DNA from: FEB-7 sp963698265
Lineage (GTDB): Bacteria > Pseudomonadota > Gammaproteobacteria > Burkholderiales > Usitatibacteraceae
Reading direction: 5' to 3'
DNA length: 64,000 nt
NCBI GenBank assembly: GCA_963698265.1
Contig: CAVOQC010000004.1
Coordinates: 62,001 to 126,000 of the forward strand
Under the pieces are notes generated by a model, which saw only the letters and a program-made list of their open reading frames with translations, had not been told where the DNA came from and did not search any database. This document shows, piece by piece, positions 52,078 to 60,968 of the stretch (positions within the stretch are counted from its first letter, which is position 1; each line of letters starts with the position of its first letter). The translations under genes and the position numbers were made by a program.

Positions 52078-54146
52078 TGGCCACCAGCCAGAAGTCATTC
52101 ACGCAGCAGTTGAAGAAGTACTACACCTTCTACACGGGGGGCTTCGTCCTCTTCGTGGTGCTGCTCGCGATCGCCGAGCAGATGGGCATGTCCAACAAGT
52201 GGATCGGCTACTGCTTCCTGGTCTTCACGATCCTGCTCTATGCCGGCATCGGCATCATGAGCCGCACGGTGGAGGTCGCGGAATACTACGTGGCGGGTCG
52301 GCGCGTACCGGCCTTCTTCAACGGCATGGCGACCGGCGCGGACTGGATGAGCGCGGCCTCCTTCATCGGGATGGCTGGCACCCTCTACCTCACGGGCTTC
52401 CAGGGCCTCTCGTTCATCATGGGATGGACCGGCGGCTATGTGCTCGTCGCGCTGCTGCTGGCGCCATACCTCCGGAAGTTCGGCCAGTTCACGATTCCGG
52501 ACTTCCTCGGGGCGCGCTACGGCGGAAACATCGTGCGCTCGTTCGGCGTCTTCGCCGCGATCCTGTGCTCCTTCACCTACGTGGTGGCGCAGATCTACGG
52601 CGTGGGCATCATCACCAGCCGCTTCACCGGGCTCGAGTTCGGGATCGGCGTGTTCGTGGGTCTCGCCGGCATCCTGGTGTGTTCCTTCCTGGGCGGCATG
52701 CGGGCGGTGACCTGGACGCAGGTGGCCCAGTACATCATCCTGATCGTGGCCTACATGATTCCCGTGGTCTGGCTCTCCGTGAAGCACACGGGCGTGCCGA
52801 TCCCGCAGGCCGTGTACGGCAAGGTGCTCGAGCGCCTGACGGAGCGCGAGAAGGAGCTCACCGCGGATCCGAAGGAGCAGGAGGTCCGGCAGATCTTCGC
52901 CAGCCGCGCCAAGGCGGCCGATGACAAGATCAAGGGCCTGCCCGCGTCCTACCAGACGGAGAAGGACGTCCTTGCCAAGAAGGTCGAGGATCTCCGGGCG
53001 ACAGCCGCGCCGAAGGCCGAACTCGATGCCGCCGAAGCCGCGCTGACGAAGTACCCGGCCTCCGCGGACGAGGCCAAGGCGCAGTGGACGAAGGACAGGG
53101 CGAGTGCCACGGGTCGCACCGCACCGCCCCGGCCGCACGCCACGCCGTATCCGGGCAAGGACGAGGCCGCGCGAGACACACAGCGGCTCAACTTCATCGG
53201 CGTCGTCTTCTGCATGATGTTCGGGACCGCCGCACTGCCGCACATCCTGATGCGCTACTACACGACGCCTTCGGTCCAGGAAGCGCGCGTCTCGGTGTTC
53301 TGGTCGCTCTTCTTCATCTTCCTGCTCTACTTCACCGCACCCGCCCTCGCGGTGCTGGCGAAGTTCGACGTCTACACCCTTGTGATAGGCAAGGCCTTCG
53401 CGGAGTTGCCACGATGGGTGAACGCGTGGCAGGCGGTGGACGCATCGCTCCTCAGCATCGTGGACATCAACAAGGACGGGATCGTGCAGCTCGCCGAAAT
53501 GGTGATCGGCGGCGACATCATCGTGCTGGCCACACCCGAGATCGCGGGCCTGCCGTACGTGATATCCGGCCTCGTTGCGGCCGGTGGCCTCGCCGCGGCG
53601 CTCTCCACCGCGGACGGGCTGCTGCTCACGATCGCCAACGCCCTGTCGCACGATGTGTACTACAAGATGATCAACCCCAACGCCTCGCCGACGATGCGCA
53701 TCACCGTGGCCAAGTCGCTGCTGCTCGTGGTGGCGATCATCGCGGCGTACGTGACCTCGCTCAAGCCGGGAAACATACTGTTCCTCGTTGGCGCGGCGTT
53801 CTCGATGGCGGCTTCCGCGTTCTTCCCCGCGCTGGTGATGGGGATCTTCTGGAAGCGAGCCTCCAAGTGGGGCGCGATCATCGGGATCATCGCCGGTCTC
53901 GGCGTGTGCCTGTACTACATGGTCCACACCTACCCGACCTTCATCGACTGGTTCGGCACCACGCCCATCAAGAAGTGGTTCGGGCTCGAGCCGATCTCGG
54001 CCGGCATGTTCGGCGTCCCGGTGGGCATCGTGACCATCTGGATCGTGAGCCTGCTCACGCCGGCGCCGGAGAAGGAAGTTCAGGAGCTGGTGGATCACGT
54101 GCGCTACCCGAGCCTGGCTGGCGACATCGACACGCGGGGCACCTGA
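52077..54146 (+). CDS. sodium:solute symporter, VC_2705/ActP-like subfamily
   Basis: A 689-residue SSS-family transporter, probably for acetate or another short carboxylate given the neighbouring acs and crbSR. About 13 helices are visible; SSS sodium-site sequences GTAALPHILMRYYT and AALSTADGLLL are present. An insertion of about 125 residues (about 242-368), rich in Lys, Glu and Ala and predicted to be coiled coil, splits two helices. Start ATG 52077 gives the family N-terminus; the longer frame from 51672 is rejected. Confidence 0.9.
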   Translation: MATSQKSFTQQLKKYYTFYTGGFVLFVVLLAIAEQMGMSNKWIGYCFLVFTILLYAGIGIMSRTVEVAEYYVAGRRVPAFFNGMATGADWMSAASFIGMAGTLYLTGFQGLSFIMGWTGGYVLVALLLAPYLRKFGQFTIPDFLGARYGGNIVRSFGVFAAILCSFTYVVAQIYGVGIITSRFTGLEFGIGVFVGLAGILVCSFLGGMRAVTWTQVAQYIILIVAYMIPVVWLSVKHTGVPIPQAVYGKVLERLTEREKELTADPKEQEVRQIFASRAKAADDKIKGLPASYQTEKDVLAKKVEDLRATAAPKAELDAAEAALTKYPASADEAKAQWTKDRASATGRTAPPRPHATPYPGKDEAARDTQRLNFIGVVFCMMFGTAALPHILMRYYTTPSVQEARVSVFWSLFFIFLLYFTAPALAVLAKFDVYTLVIGKAFAELPRWVNAWQAVDASLLSIVDINKDGIVQLAEMVIGGDIIVLATPEIAGLPYVISGLVAAGGLAAALSTADGLLLTIANALSHDVYYKMINPNASPTMRITVAKSLLLVVAIIAAYVTSLKPGNILFLVGAAFSMAASAFFPALVMGIFWKRASKWGAIIGIIAGLGVCLYYMVHTYPTFIDWFGTTPIKKWFGLEPISAGMFGVPVGIVTIWIVSLLTPAPEKEVQELVDHVRYPSLAGDIDTRGT

Positions 54147-54169
54147 CCCGCAGCTCGCGTGGCACAATT

Positions 54170-54198
54170 GGCCCGCGCCATTCGGCGCGGGCCTTTTT
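54170..54198 (+). terminator. intrinsic terminator after the symporter
   Basis: A 10-bp perfect stem (GGCCCGCGCC/GGCGCGGGCC) with loop ATTC and a TTTTT tail, just before the next gene starts at 54204. Confidence 0.9.
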
Positions 54199-54203
54199 CA
54201 TTC

Positions 54204-54488
54204 ATGGAACCAGAACTGATTCTCCGGGCCCTCAAGGCCGTCGTCGAGGTCGCGGGATTCGCCTATCTCGGACAGGGGCTGGTCGCGATCTTCGCCGGAT
54301 CGCGGCGCGACCAGAACCTGATCTTCCAGGTCTTTCGCATCGTGACCGGGCCGGTCACGCGCGCCACGCGTTTCCTGATGCCCCGGTTCATTCCCGACCG
54401 GCACATCCCGTTCATCGCCTTCGGCCTGCTCCTCTGGGCCTGGATATTCCTCATCGTGGGGCTCGCGAGCCTCGCGCGGGGCGCCTAG
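54204..54488 (+). CDS. hypothetical membrane protein
   Basis: A 94-residue protein with two hydrophobic segments (about 15-32 and 68-90) separated by a basic loop (SRRDQ, TRATRFLMPRFIPDRH). No family recognised. The ATG lies 5 bp after the terminator T-run. It may therefore be read by transcripts that pass the terminator or from a promoter inside it. lptG follows 10 bp after its stop, so the two probably share a transcript. Confidence 0.65.
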   Translation: MEPELILRALKAVVEVAGFAYLGQGLVAIFAGSRRDQNLIFQVFRIVTGPVTRATRFLMPRFIPDRHIPFIAFGLLLWAWIFLIVGLASLARGA

Positions 54489-54498
54489 CCGGAAGGCG

Positions 54499-55566
54499 AT
54501 GCTCTTCCGCTACTTCGCCCGGGAGATCCTCGCCACGAGCCTGCTGGTGCTTGTGGCTCTGCTCGCGCTGTTCGGATTCTTCGACCTCGTGCGCGAGCTG
54601 GACGACGTGGGTCGCGGAGGCTATCGCCTGGGCGTCATGATCGGCTACGTGGTGCTGTCGCTTCCCTCGCACGCCTACGTGCTGCTCCCCGCAGCGGCAC
54701 TCATCGGGACCCTGTTCGCGCTGGCGCGCATGTCCGACCAGTCGGAACTCACCGTCATGCGTTCCTCCGGCCTGTCGATCCTGCAGCTGGCGGCGCACGT
54801 GGCGGGCGCGGGGTTCGTGGTGGCTGCGATCACCCTCGTGGTCGGGGAGTTCGTGACGCCCTTCACGGAGGAGGCGGCCAAGAGCCTGCGGCTCAAGGCC
54901 ACGAGCTCGATCGTCGCGAGGCAGTTCCGGTCCGGTTTCTGGGTGAAGGACGATCGCAGCTTCGTGAACATCCAGGACGTGACGGCGGATACGGAGCTGC
55001 TGGACCTGAAGATATACCAGTTCGACGATGCCTTCCGGCTGGCGTCCATCAGCCGCGCGGGAAAGGCGACTTATGGCGGCGCGAACCGCTGGTCGCTCGC
55101 GGACGTGGAGGTCACCCGCTTCGACGGCGACAAGACGGTGCTCGACCGGCTGCCCACGGCGGTGTGGAGCTCGGTGCTCACTCCGGACATATTGTCGGTA
55201 CTGAAGATAGTCCCCGAACGGATGTCGCTGCTGAACCTCTCGGCCTACATCGAGCACCTGCGGGAGAGCCGGCAGAAAGCGACGCGTTTCGAGATCGCCC
55301 TGTGGCAGAAGATCGTCTACCCCGCGGCCGCGATCGTGATGATGGTGCTCGCCATTCCCTTCGCGATCCAGTCGCAGAGGGCGGGCGGAACGGGGGCAAA
55401 GATCGTCCTGGGGATCCTGCTGGGACTCGGTTTTCACTTCGCGGGGCGGCTTTTCTCGCATGTGGGGCTGCTGAACGACTGGCCCGCGGCCGTCTCGGCG
55501 GGAATGCCGACCCTCATCTTCCTGGGCGTGGCCGCAGCGGGCCTTGCCTACGCGGAGCGTCGCTAG
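54499..55566 (+). CDS. lptG: LPS export permease LptG
   Basis: A 355-residue YjgP/YjgQ-family permease of the LptB2FG transporter that extracts lipopolysaccharide from the inner membrane. Six membrane helices flank a periplasmic beta-jellyroll (about 130-265). The N-terminus (MLFRYFAREILATSLLVLVALLALFGFFD) is typical of LptG. The usual partner lptF is not adjacent in this window. Convergent with the RDD gene by 4 bp. Confidence 0.93.
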   Translation: MLFRYFAREILATSLLVLVALLALFGFFDLVRELDDVGRGGYRLGVMIGYVVLSLPSHAYVLLPAAALIGTLFALARMSDQSELTVMRSSGLSILQLAAHVAGAGFVVAAITLVVGEFVTPFTEEAAKSLRLKATSSIVARQFRSGFWVKDDRSFVNIQDVTADTELLDLKIYQFDDAFRLASISRAGKATYGGANRWSLADVEVTRFDGDKTVLDRLPTAVWSSVLTPDILSVLKIVPERMSLLNLSAYIEHLRESRQKATRFEIALWQKIVYPAAAIVMMVLAIPFAIQSQRAGGTGAKIVLGILLGLGFHFAGRLFSHVGLLNDWPAAVSAGMPTLIFLGVAAAGLAYAERR

Positions 55567-56003
55567 GCCGGCGACCGCTCGCGGCCCGCGTCGGCGAGGC
55601 GCGTGCCCCCCAGGCGGTCGTGCAGGAACAGTCCATCGCGGTCCAGCAGCGCCCACAGGAATCCGATGCCGAGGGCGGCCGTTCCCGCCAGCGCCAGCAG
55701 GTAGCGTCGGACGGCGCTCGCAGTGCGGACGGGGCCGCCGTCGGACGACTCCACGCGGATGCGCCAGGTCTTCATGGCGAGCGTCTGGCCTCCCCGCGTC
55801 CAGAAGCCGACGAAGTACGTGCCGACCACGAGGAGAACGTATGCCTGCAGCAGGTGCCGGCGAAGCCCGCTCGTGGAATCCCCGGCGAGAGCGAGGAACG
55901 GAAATGTGGCGATCAGAACCAGCGCGGTGAGGATCAGCAGCTCGTAGGCCGCGCACGCAAGCCGGCGCGCCAGGCCCGGCGCGTTCGAGGCAGGACCCGC
56001 CAT
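55563..56003 (-). CDS. RDD family membrane protein
   Basis: A 146-residue protein with the RDD pattern: ARRLACAAYELLIL at the first helix, TRGGQTLAMKTWRIRVE after the second, and FLHDRLGGTRLAD near the C-terminus. Function is unknown; RDD proteins are proposed ion or small-molecule exporters. Start ATG 56003 overlaps the stop of the DUF3106 gene, so it ends the sigma-factor operon. Confidence 0.85.
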   Translation of the reverse strand: MAGPASNAPGLARRLACAAYELLILTALVLIATFPFLALAGDSTSGLRRHLLQAYVLLVVGTYFVGFWTRGGQTLAMKTWRIRVESSDGGPVRTASAVRRYLLALAGTAALGIGFLWALLDRDGLFLHDRLGGTRLADAGRERSPA

Positions 56004-56431
56004 CAGCGGCGTTCCGACCCGGACCCGGATCCGGGCTCCGGCCCCGAACCCGACTTGCGCTCCAACCAGCGCTCCCGCAACTCGTGCTGCTTGGACGGCG
56101 GAAGCCGGCGCAAGTCCTTGAACGTCTCGCGAGCGGCCTTGCGCTGTTCCGGGGTCATTGCCGCCCAGTCGCGGATGCGCTCCTGGAACCGATCCTGTTG
56201 GATCGGGCGCATTTTCGGGAATTGGCGGACCGCAGACATGAGGCGGCGTTGCTGGTAGCCGGGCAGCTTGTCCCAGTCCGGTGCGAGGGGCAGCAGGACT
56301 TCCCGGTCCTCGGGCGCCAGGCTTGACCAGGGTGTCTTGGCGGTCGTTCGATCGGTGTTCGCGGGAAAGGCCGCGAGCGAGGCGCAGGCGGCAAGGATTC
56401 CTAGAAGGAGCCGGATGCGTTCTTGAGCCAC
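56003..56431 (-). CDS. DUF3106 family exported protein
   Basis: A 142-residue exported protein. A signal segment (RIRLLLGILAACASLAAFPA) is followed by the DUF3106 pattern of W..L and R-rich short helices: WSSLAPEDREVLLPLAPDWDKLP, MRPIQQDRFQERIRDWAAMTPEQRKAARETFK. GTG 56431 lies inside the DUF3619 gene (31-bp overlap). A longer frame to 56743 has no signal peptide and is rejected. Function unknown. Confidence 0.78.
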   Translation of the reverse strand: MAQERIRLLLGILAACASLAAFPANTDRTTAKTPWSSLAPEDREVLLPLAPDWDKLPGYQQRRLMSAVRQFPKMRPIQQDRFQERIRDWAAMTPEQRKAARETFKDLRRLPPSKQHELRERWLERKSGSGPEPGSGSGSERR

Positions 56432-56778
56432 TTGTCGAAGTCCTTGTCCAGGAAAGCATCGATCGGCAACTCCCCGGTGAGCAGCTGGGCGTCGAGTTCG
56501 CCGAGGTCGACCTCCGGCGACAGGGTCTTCGCGACGAGGGTCGCGAGCAGGATCACGATCGGCAACCACAGGAGCCCTTGCTGGAACACCGAGTACTTGA
56601 TGGTCTGCACCGTTCCGGCGTCGACGGTCACGAGTCCAAGGACCTGGACCGGCTCGCGCCACGAATCCAGCGCCCGCAGCCGGGCCGAACGCAGGCGCGT
56701 GGCCTGGATCTCGCCCAGGTCCCCTGCCGACCGCTCCAGCCACGGCCGGAGCTTTTTCGCAAAGTCTTTATCATTCAT
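56401..56778 (-). CDS. DUF3619 family membrane protein
   Basis: A 125-residue protein: an N-terminal cytoplasmic helix region (LRPWLERSAGDLGEIQATRLRSARLRALD), one membrane helix (LLWLPIVILLATLVAKTL) and an acidic periplasmic tail. This pattern fits DUF3619, which accompanies the sigma-factor gene in betaproteobacteria and may be an anti-sigma-like protein. ATG 56778 overlaps the sigma-factor stop by 4 bp. Confidence 0.8.
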   Translation of the reverse strand: MNDKDFAKKLRPWLERSAGDLGEIQATRLRSARLRALDSWREPVQVLGLVTVDAGTVQTIKYSVFQQGLLWLPIVILLATLVAKTLSPEVDLGELDAQLLTGELPIDAFLDKDFDKWLKNASGSF

Positions 56779-57341
56779 AGGGTTATGCCTCTTGATCTCA
56801 GGAGCTTTGCCAATGCGTGCGTGGCCCGTGAGCAGTGCGTCTTCACGCTGCCCTCCGAGCAACCCATGGCCTTGGCCGTTTCACTGACATCGAACTCCTC
56901 CCAATAACGCAGCAGGAAGGCCTGGCGTTGACGTTCGGGAAGCGACTGCACGGCCTCCTCGATGATCGCCATCACCTGGGATTGCTCGAGCCGATCGGCC
57001 GGGGAGGCCGGGACGGCGCCAAGGGCCTCGACCTCGAAGGTCTCGAGGGGGTCGGCATCCTCGTCTTCTCCCGTCAGGCCCAGGGACGACCACAGCGAAG
57101 TCCAGGCGAAGCGCACCCGGTTGCGCCGGTAATGGTCCCGGATGGCGTTCTGCAGGATGCGCTGGAAGAGCAGCGGAAGTTCCGCTGCGGGGCGGGCCGA
57201 ATAGTGCTCGGCGAGCTTCATCATCGCGTCCTGGACGATATCGAGGGCCGCGTCATCGTTCTGGACGGAGAACACGCATTGCTTGAATGCGCGTCGTTCC
57301 ACCGAAGCGAGGAAGTCGGATAGTTCTTTTTTCGTGGCCAG
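56775..57341 (-). CDS. ECF-like RNA polymerase sigma factor
   Basis: A 188-residue sigma-70 family protein. Region 2 includes DIVQDAMMKLAEHYS and region 4 LPERQRQAFLLRYWEEFDVSETAKAMGCSEGSVKTHCSRATHAL. The start is unusual: no ATG/GTG/TTG is near, but CTG 57341 follows GGAGG by five bases and gives LATKKELSDFLASVERRAFK, which fits the family. A TTG at 57458 lies upstream of the predicted transcription start and is rejected. Downstream genes are DUF3619, DUF3106 and RDD. Confidence 0.8.
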   Translation of the reverse strand: MATKKELSDFLASVERRAFKQCVFSVQNDDAALDIVQDAMMKLAEHYSARPAAELPLLFQRILQNAIRDHYRRNRVRFAWTSLWSSLGLTGEDEDADPLETFEVEALGAVPASPADRLEQSQVMAIIEEAVQSLPERQRQAFLLRYWEEFDVSETAKAMGCSEGSVKTHCSRATHALAKLLRSRGITL

Positions 57342-57387
57342 GGCGTCCTCCCGCGGGCTGCAGAAAGGCTCGGCCCGCGTCGCCGGG

Positions 57388-57396
57388 ACTATAGCA
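57388..57396 (-). promoter_or_regulatory. extended -10 promoter of the sigma-factor operon
   Basis: TGCTATAGT on the minus strand, start site near 57381, giving a 40-nt leader to CTG 57341. Confidence 0.58.
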
Positions 57397-57450
57397 AAGG
57401 GCTGCGGCGCAACCTTCCGGCGGTCTACACGATTTGCCGGGCCGTTCGGC

Positions 57451-57479
57451 TTGACCAATCCCGACCTCCCCGCTAATGT
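57451..57479 (+). promoter_or_regulatory. ilvI promoter
   Basis: TTGACC and TAATGT with exactly 17 bp between; start site near 57486, 36 nt before ATG. No leader peptide is evident. Confidence 0.65.
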
Positions 57480-57521
57480 TCTGGGTTCCCCTTTGCATAA
57501 CTCCCCGATTTACAAGGCCTT

Positions 57522-59270
57522 ATGGAACTCAAGCTGCCCCCGCTCGCGGAAACCGGAGAAACCCTGACGGGTGCCGAGATCGCCATCCGCTGCCTCCAGG
57601 AGGAGGGGATCGAGTTCGTTTTCGGCTATCCGGGGGGCGCGGTCCTCTTCATCTACGACGCCCTCTTCAACCAGAAGAAGGTGAAGCACATCCTGGTCCG
57701 GCACGAGCAAGGCGCACTGCATGCGGCGGATGGCTATGCGCGCGCCACCGGAAGGCCGGGGGTGGCGCTGGTCACCAGCGGGCCCGGGGTGACCAATGCG
57801 GTTACGGGAATCGCGACCGCGTACATGGATTCCATTCCCCTGGTGGTCATCACCGGCCAGGTGCCGACCCGGGCCATCGGAGAGGACGCCTTCCAGGAGT
57901 GCGACACCGTCGGCATCACGCGTCCCTGCGTGAAGCACAACTTCCTCGTGAAGGACGTGAACGAACTCGCGATAACGATCAAGAAGGCCTTCCACATCGC
58001 CACCACGGGACGTCCCGGCCCGGTGCTCGTGGACATTCCGAAAGACGTCTCGCAGCAGTCGGCGCGGTTCCACTATCCCGAGAAGATCCACCTGCGCTCC
58101 TACAGCCCGGTGGTGAAGGGCCACGGTGGCCAGATCAAGAAGGCCCTGCAGCTGCTGCTCGACGCCAGGCGGCCCATGATTTACGTGGGCGGCGGCGCCA
58201 TCCTCGGCGAGGCGACGAAGGAAGTGACCGAGCTGGTGCGGCTTCTCGATTACCCCTGCACCAACACCCTCATGGGGCTGGGCGCGTTCCCCGCCTCCGA
58301 CAAGCGCTTCGTGGGCATGCTCGGCATGCACGGCACCGTCGAGGCCAACATGGCCATGCAGAATTGCGACGTGCTGCTCGCCGTGGGAGCGCGTTTCGAC
58401 GACCGGGTCATCGGCAATCCCGCCCACTTCGCCGCGGGCAGCGCCAATCGCAAGATCATCCACATCGACGTGGATCCTTCGTCGATATCCAAGCGGGTCC
58501 GGGTCGATGTCCCGATCGTCGGGCACGTGAAGGACGTCCTCGAGGAATTGCTGGCGCTGCTCAAGGCCTCGAAAAGCAAGCCCGAGGCGGCCGCGTTGGC
58601 CTCGTGGTGGGACCAGATATCGGCCTGGCGGGCCAAGGACTGCCTGAAGTACGACAGGAGCTCCAAGATCATCAAGCCGCAGTTCGTGATCGAGAAACTC
58701 TGGGAAGTCACGAAGGGCGATGCCTATGTCACGTCCGACGTGGGCCAGCACCAGATGTGGGCTGCACAGTTCTACCGGTTCGAGAAGCCTCGCCGCTGGA
58801 TAAACTCCGGCGGACTTGGAACCATGGGCGTGGGGTTGCCGTACGCCATGGGTGTGAAGCTCGCCTTCCCGGACGCGGACGTCGCCTGCGTCACGGGCGA
58901 GGCATCGGTCCAGATGTGCATCCAGGAGCTGTCCACCTGCAAGCAGTACCACCTCCCCGTGAAGCTCGTGAACCTCAACAACCGCTACATGGGCATGGTC
59001 AGGCAGTGGCAGGAGTTCTTCCACGGCAATCGCTACAGCGAGTCCTACATGGACGCGCTGCCCGACTTCGTGAAACTCGCGGAGGCCTACGGCCACGTGG
59101 GCATTCGCGTCGAGAAGCCCGGCGACGTCGAAGGGGCGCTTCGCGAGGCCTTTGCGCTCAAGGACCGCCTCGTGTTCCTCGACATCATTACCGACCAGAC
59201 CGAGAACGTCTTTCCGATGGTGCCCGGCGGCAAGGGCATGTCGGAGATGATCCTCGCCGAAGACCTGTAG
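57522..59270 (+). CDS. ilvI: acetolactate synthase large subunit
   Basis: A 582-residue thiamine-diphosphate enzyme for valine, leucine and isoleucine synthesis. It has GYPGGAVLFIYDAL and the catalytic glutamate in RHEQGALHAADGYARATG. The FAD/central domain follows, then the ThDP motif GEASVQMCIQELSTCKQYHLPVKLVNLNN near residues 462-490 (the usual GDGSF is GEASV here). The small subunit ilvH follows, so this is the catalytic part of the IlvIH/BN type. Confidence 0.96.
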   Translation: MELKLPPLAETGETLTGAEIAIRCLQEEGIEFVFGYPGGAVLFIYDALFNQKKVKHILVRHEQGALHAADGYARATGRPGVALVTSGPGVTNAVTGIATAYMDSIPLVVITGQVPTRAIGEDAFQECDTVGITRPCVKHNFLVKDVNELAITIKKAFHIATTGRPGPVLVDIPKDVSQQSARFHYPEKIHLRSYSPVVKGHGGQIKKALQLLLDARRPMIYVGGGAILGEATKEVTELVRLLDYPCTNTLMGLGAFPASDKRFVGMLGMHGTVEANMAMQNCDVLLAVGARFDDRVIGNPAHFAAGSANRKIIHIDVDPSSISKRVRVDVPIVGHVKDVLEELLALLKASKSKPEAAALASWWDQISAWRAKDCLKYDRSSKIIKPQFVIEKLWEVTKGDAYVTSDVGQHQMWAAQFYRFEKPRRWINSGGLGTMGVGLPYAMGVKLAFPDADVACVTGEASVQMCIQELSTCKQYHLPVKLVNLNNRYMGMVRQWQEFFHGNRYSESYMDALPDFVKLAEAYGHVGIRVEKPGDVEGALREAFALKDRLVFLDIITDQTENVFPMVPGGKGMSEMILAEDL

Positions 59271-59344
59271 CGCCGCAGCGGGCGGGGCGGGCTTCGCGCC
59301 GGCTTCCGCCCCCTCACCGGCACCACTTACCCCGATCCCACGCC

Positions 59345-59836
59345 ATGCGCCACATCCTCTCCATCCTGGTCGAAAACGAAGCGGGCGCCCTGTCGCGCGT
59401 CGCCGGACTCTTTTCCGCCCGCGGTTACAACATCGAGTCCCTCACCGTCGCCCCGACGGAGGACGCGACCATGTCGCGAATGACGATCCTCACCACCGGG
59501 TCGGACGAGGTGGTCGAGCAGATCACGAAGCAGCTGAACAAGCTGGTCGACGTGGTGAAGGTCGTGGACCTCTCCGAAGGCCGCCACATCGAGCGTGAGC
59601 TGATGCTCGTGAAGGTGCGTGCCGCCGGCAAGGATCGCGAGGAGATGAAACGCACTGCCGACATCTTCCGCGGCCGGATCATCGACGTGACCGACAAGTC
59701 CTACACCATCGAGCTCACCGGTACCACCGACAAGCTCGATGCCTTCCTCGAGGCGCTCGACAAGAGCGCGATCCTGGAAACCGTCCGCACCGGAGTCTCG
59801 GGCATCGGCCGTGGCGAATGGGTGCTCAAGGCCTGA
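59345..59836 (+). CDS. ilvH: acetolactate synthase small subunit
   Basis: A 163-residue regulatory subunit. The N-terminal ACT domain (HILSILVENEAGALSRVAGLFSARGYNIESLTV) binds valine for feedback inhibition; a C-terminal domain completes the fold. Length matches E. coli IlvH (163). It lies 74 bp after ilvI and 26 bp before ilvC. Confidence 0.97.
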   Translation: MRHILSILVENEAGALSRVAGLFSARGYNIESLTVAPTEDATMSRMTILTTGSDEVVEQITKQLNKLVDVVKVVDLSEGRHIERELMLVKVRAAGKDREEMKRTADIFRGRIIDVTDKSYTIELTGTTDKLDAFLEALDKSAILETVRTGVSGIGRGEWVLKA

Positions 59837-59862
59837 CATTTCTGCAAATCGAGGAAACGAAC

Positions 59863-60879
59863 ATGAAGGTGTACTACGACAAGGACGCGGACCTCTCCCT
59901 GGTCAAGGGCAAGAAGGTCACGATCATCGGCTACGGCTCCCAGGGGCACGCGCACGCCCAGAATCTCAAGGATTCCGGGGTGAAAGTCACCGTCGGGCTT
60001 CGCCCCGACGGCGCCTCGTGGGAAAAGGCGAAGAAGGCCAAGCTCGAGGTGAAGGATGTCGGCGCGGCCGTGAAAGGCGCCGACCTGGTGATGATTCTCC
60101 TTCCGGACGAGAACCATGCCGCAGTCTGGAAGGAGTCCATCGAGCCCAACATCAAGAAGGGCGCCGTGCTCGCCTTCGCGCACGGATTCAACATCCATTT
60201 CGGGCAGATCCAGCCGCGCAAGGACCTGGACGTGATCATGATCGCGCCCAAGGGGCCCGGTCACCTCGTGCGATCGACCTACACGCAAGGCGGCGGAGTG
60301 CCAGCTCTCATCGCGGTTCACCAGGACGCAACGGGGAAGGCCAAGGACCTGGCGCTTTCCTATGCCTGCGCGATCGGAGGCACGCGCGGCGGCGTGATCG
60401 AGACCAATTTCCGCGAGGAAACCGAGACCGACCTGTTCGGCGAGCAAACGGTCCTCTGCGGCGGGATAGTCGAGCTCATCAAGGCCGGCTACGAGACGCT
60501 GGTAGAGGCGGGCTACGCCCCGGAGATGGCCTATTTCGAGTGCCTGCACGAAACGAAGCTCATCGTCGACCTCATCTACGAGGGCGGCATCGCGAACATG
60601 AACTACTCGATCTCGAACAACGCGGAGTTCGGCGAGTACCTGACGGGACCGAAAGTGATCGGCCCCGAGGCGAGGCAGGCGATGCGGGACGCGCTGGCCC
60701 ACATACAGTCCGGGGGCTATGCCCGCGACTTCATCCTCGAGAACCGCGCCGGTGCGCCCACGCTCATGGCGCGGCGGCGACTCCTCGCAGAGCATCCCAT
60801 CGAGCAGGTGGGCGAGAAGCTGCGGGCGATGATGCCGTGGATCCGGAAGAACAAGCTCGTCGACCAGAGCAAAAACTAG
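59863..60879 (+). CDS. ilvC: ketol-acid reductoisomerase
   Basis: A 338-residue class I enzyme that isomerises and reduces acetolactate. The NADPH motif is IIGYGSQGHAHAQNLKDSG, followed by VGLRPDGASWEKA (the loop that selects NADPH). Metal ligands lie in the EETETDLFGEQ and ECLHETKLIVDL segments. It ends with DQSKN and is followed by a 14-bp hairpin. Confidence 0.97.
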   Translation: MKVYYDKDADLSLVKGKKVTIIGYGSQGHAHAQNLKDSGVKVTVGLRPDGASWEKAKKAKLEVKDVGAAVKGADLVMILLPDENHAAVWKESIEPNIKKGAVLAFAHGFNIHFGQIQPRKDLDVIMIAPKGPGHLVRSTYTQGGGVPALIAVHQDATGKAKDLALSYACAIGGTRGGVIETNFREETETDLFGEQTVLCGGIVELIKAGYETLVEAGYAPEMAYFECLHETKLIVDLIYEGGIANMNYSISNNAEFGEYLTGPKVIGPEARQAMRDALAHIQSGGYARDFILENRAGAPTLMARRRLLAEHPIEQVGEKLRAMMPWIRKNKLVDQSKN

Positions 60880-60881
60880 GA

Positions 60882-60913
60882 GCGGGAAGGCCGGGGAAAC
60901 CCGGCCTTCCCGC
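60882..60913 (+). terminator. hairpin after ilvC
   Basis: A 14-bp perfect GC-rich stem with loop GAAA beginning 2 bp after the ilvC stop. The following T-run is weak (CTTCGG), so termination may be partial. Confidence 0.65.
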
Positions 60914-60934
60914 TTCGGCGGGACCGCTCCGAAG

Positions 60935-60940
60935 TAAAAT
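60935..60940 (+). promoter_or_regulatory. putative -10 box for psd
   Basis: TAAAAT followed by GGCGGG, near a start site at 60947. It argues for TTG 60969 rather than ATG 60939 as the psd start, since that ATG would overlap the box. Confidence 0.4.
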
Positions 60941-60968
60941 GGCGGGAAAGACGATATCCGGAGGGCAC

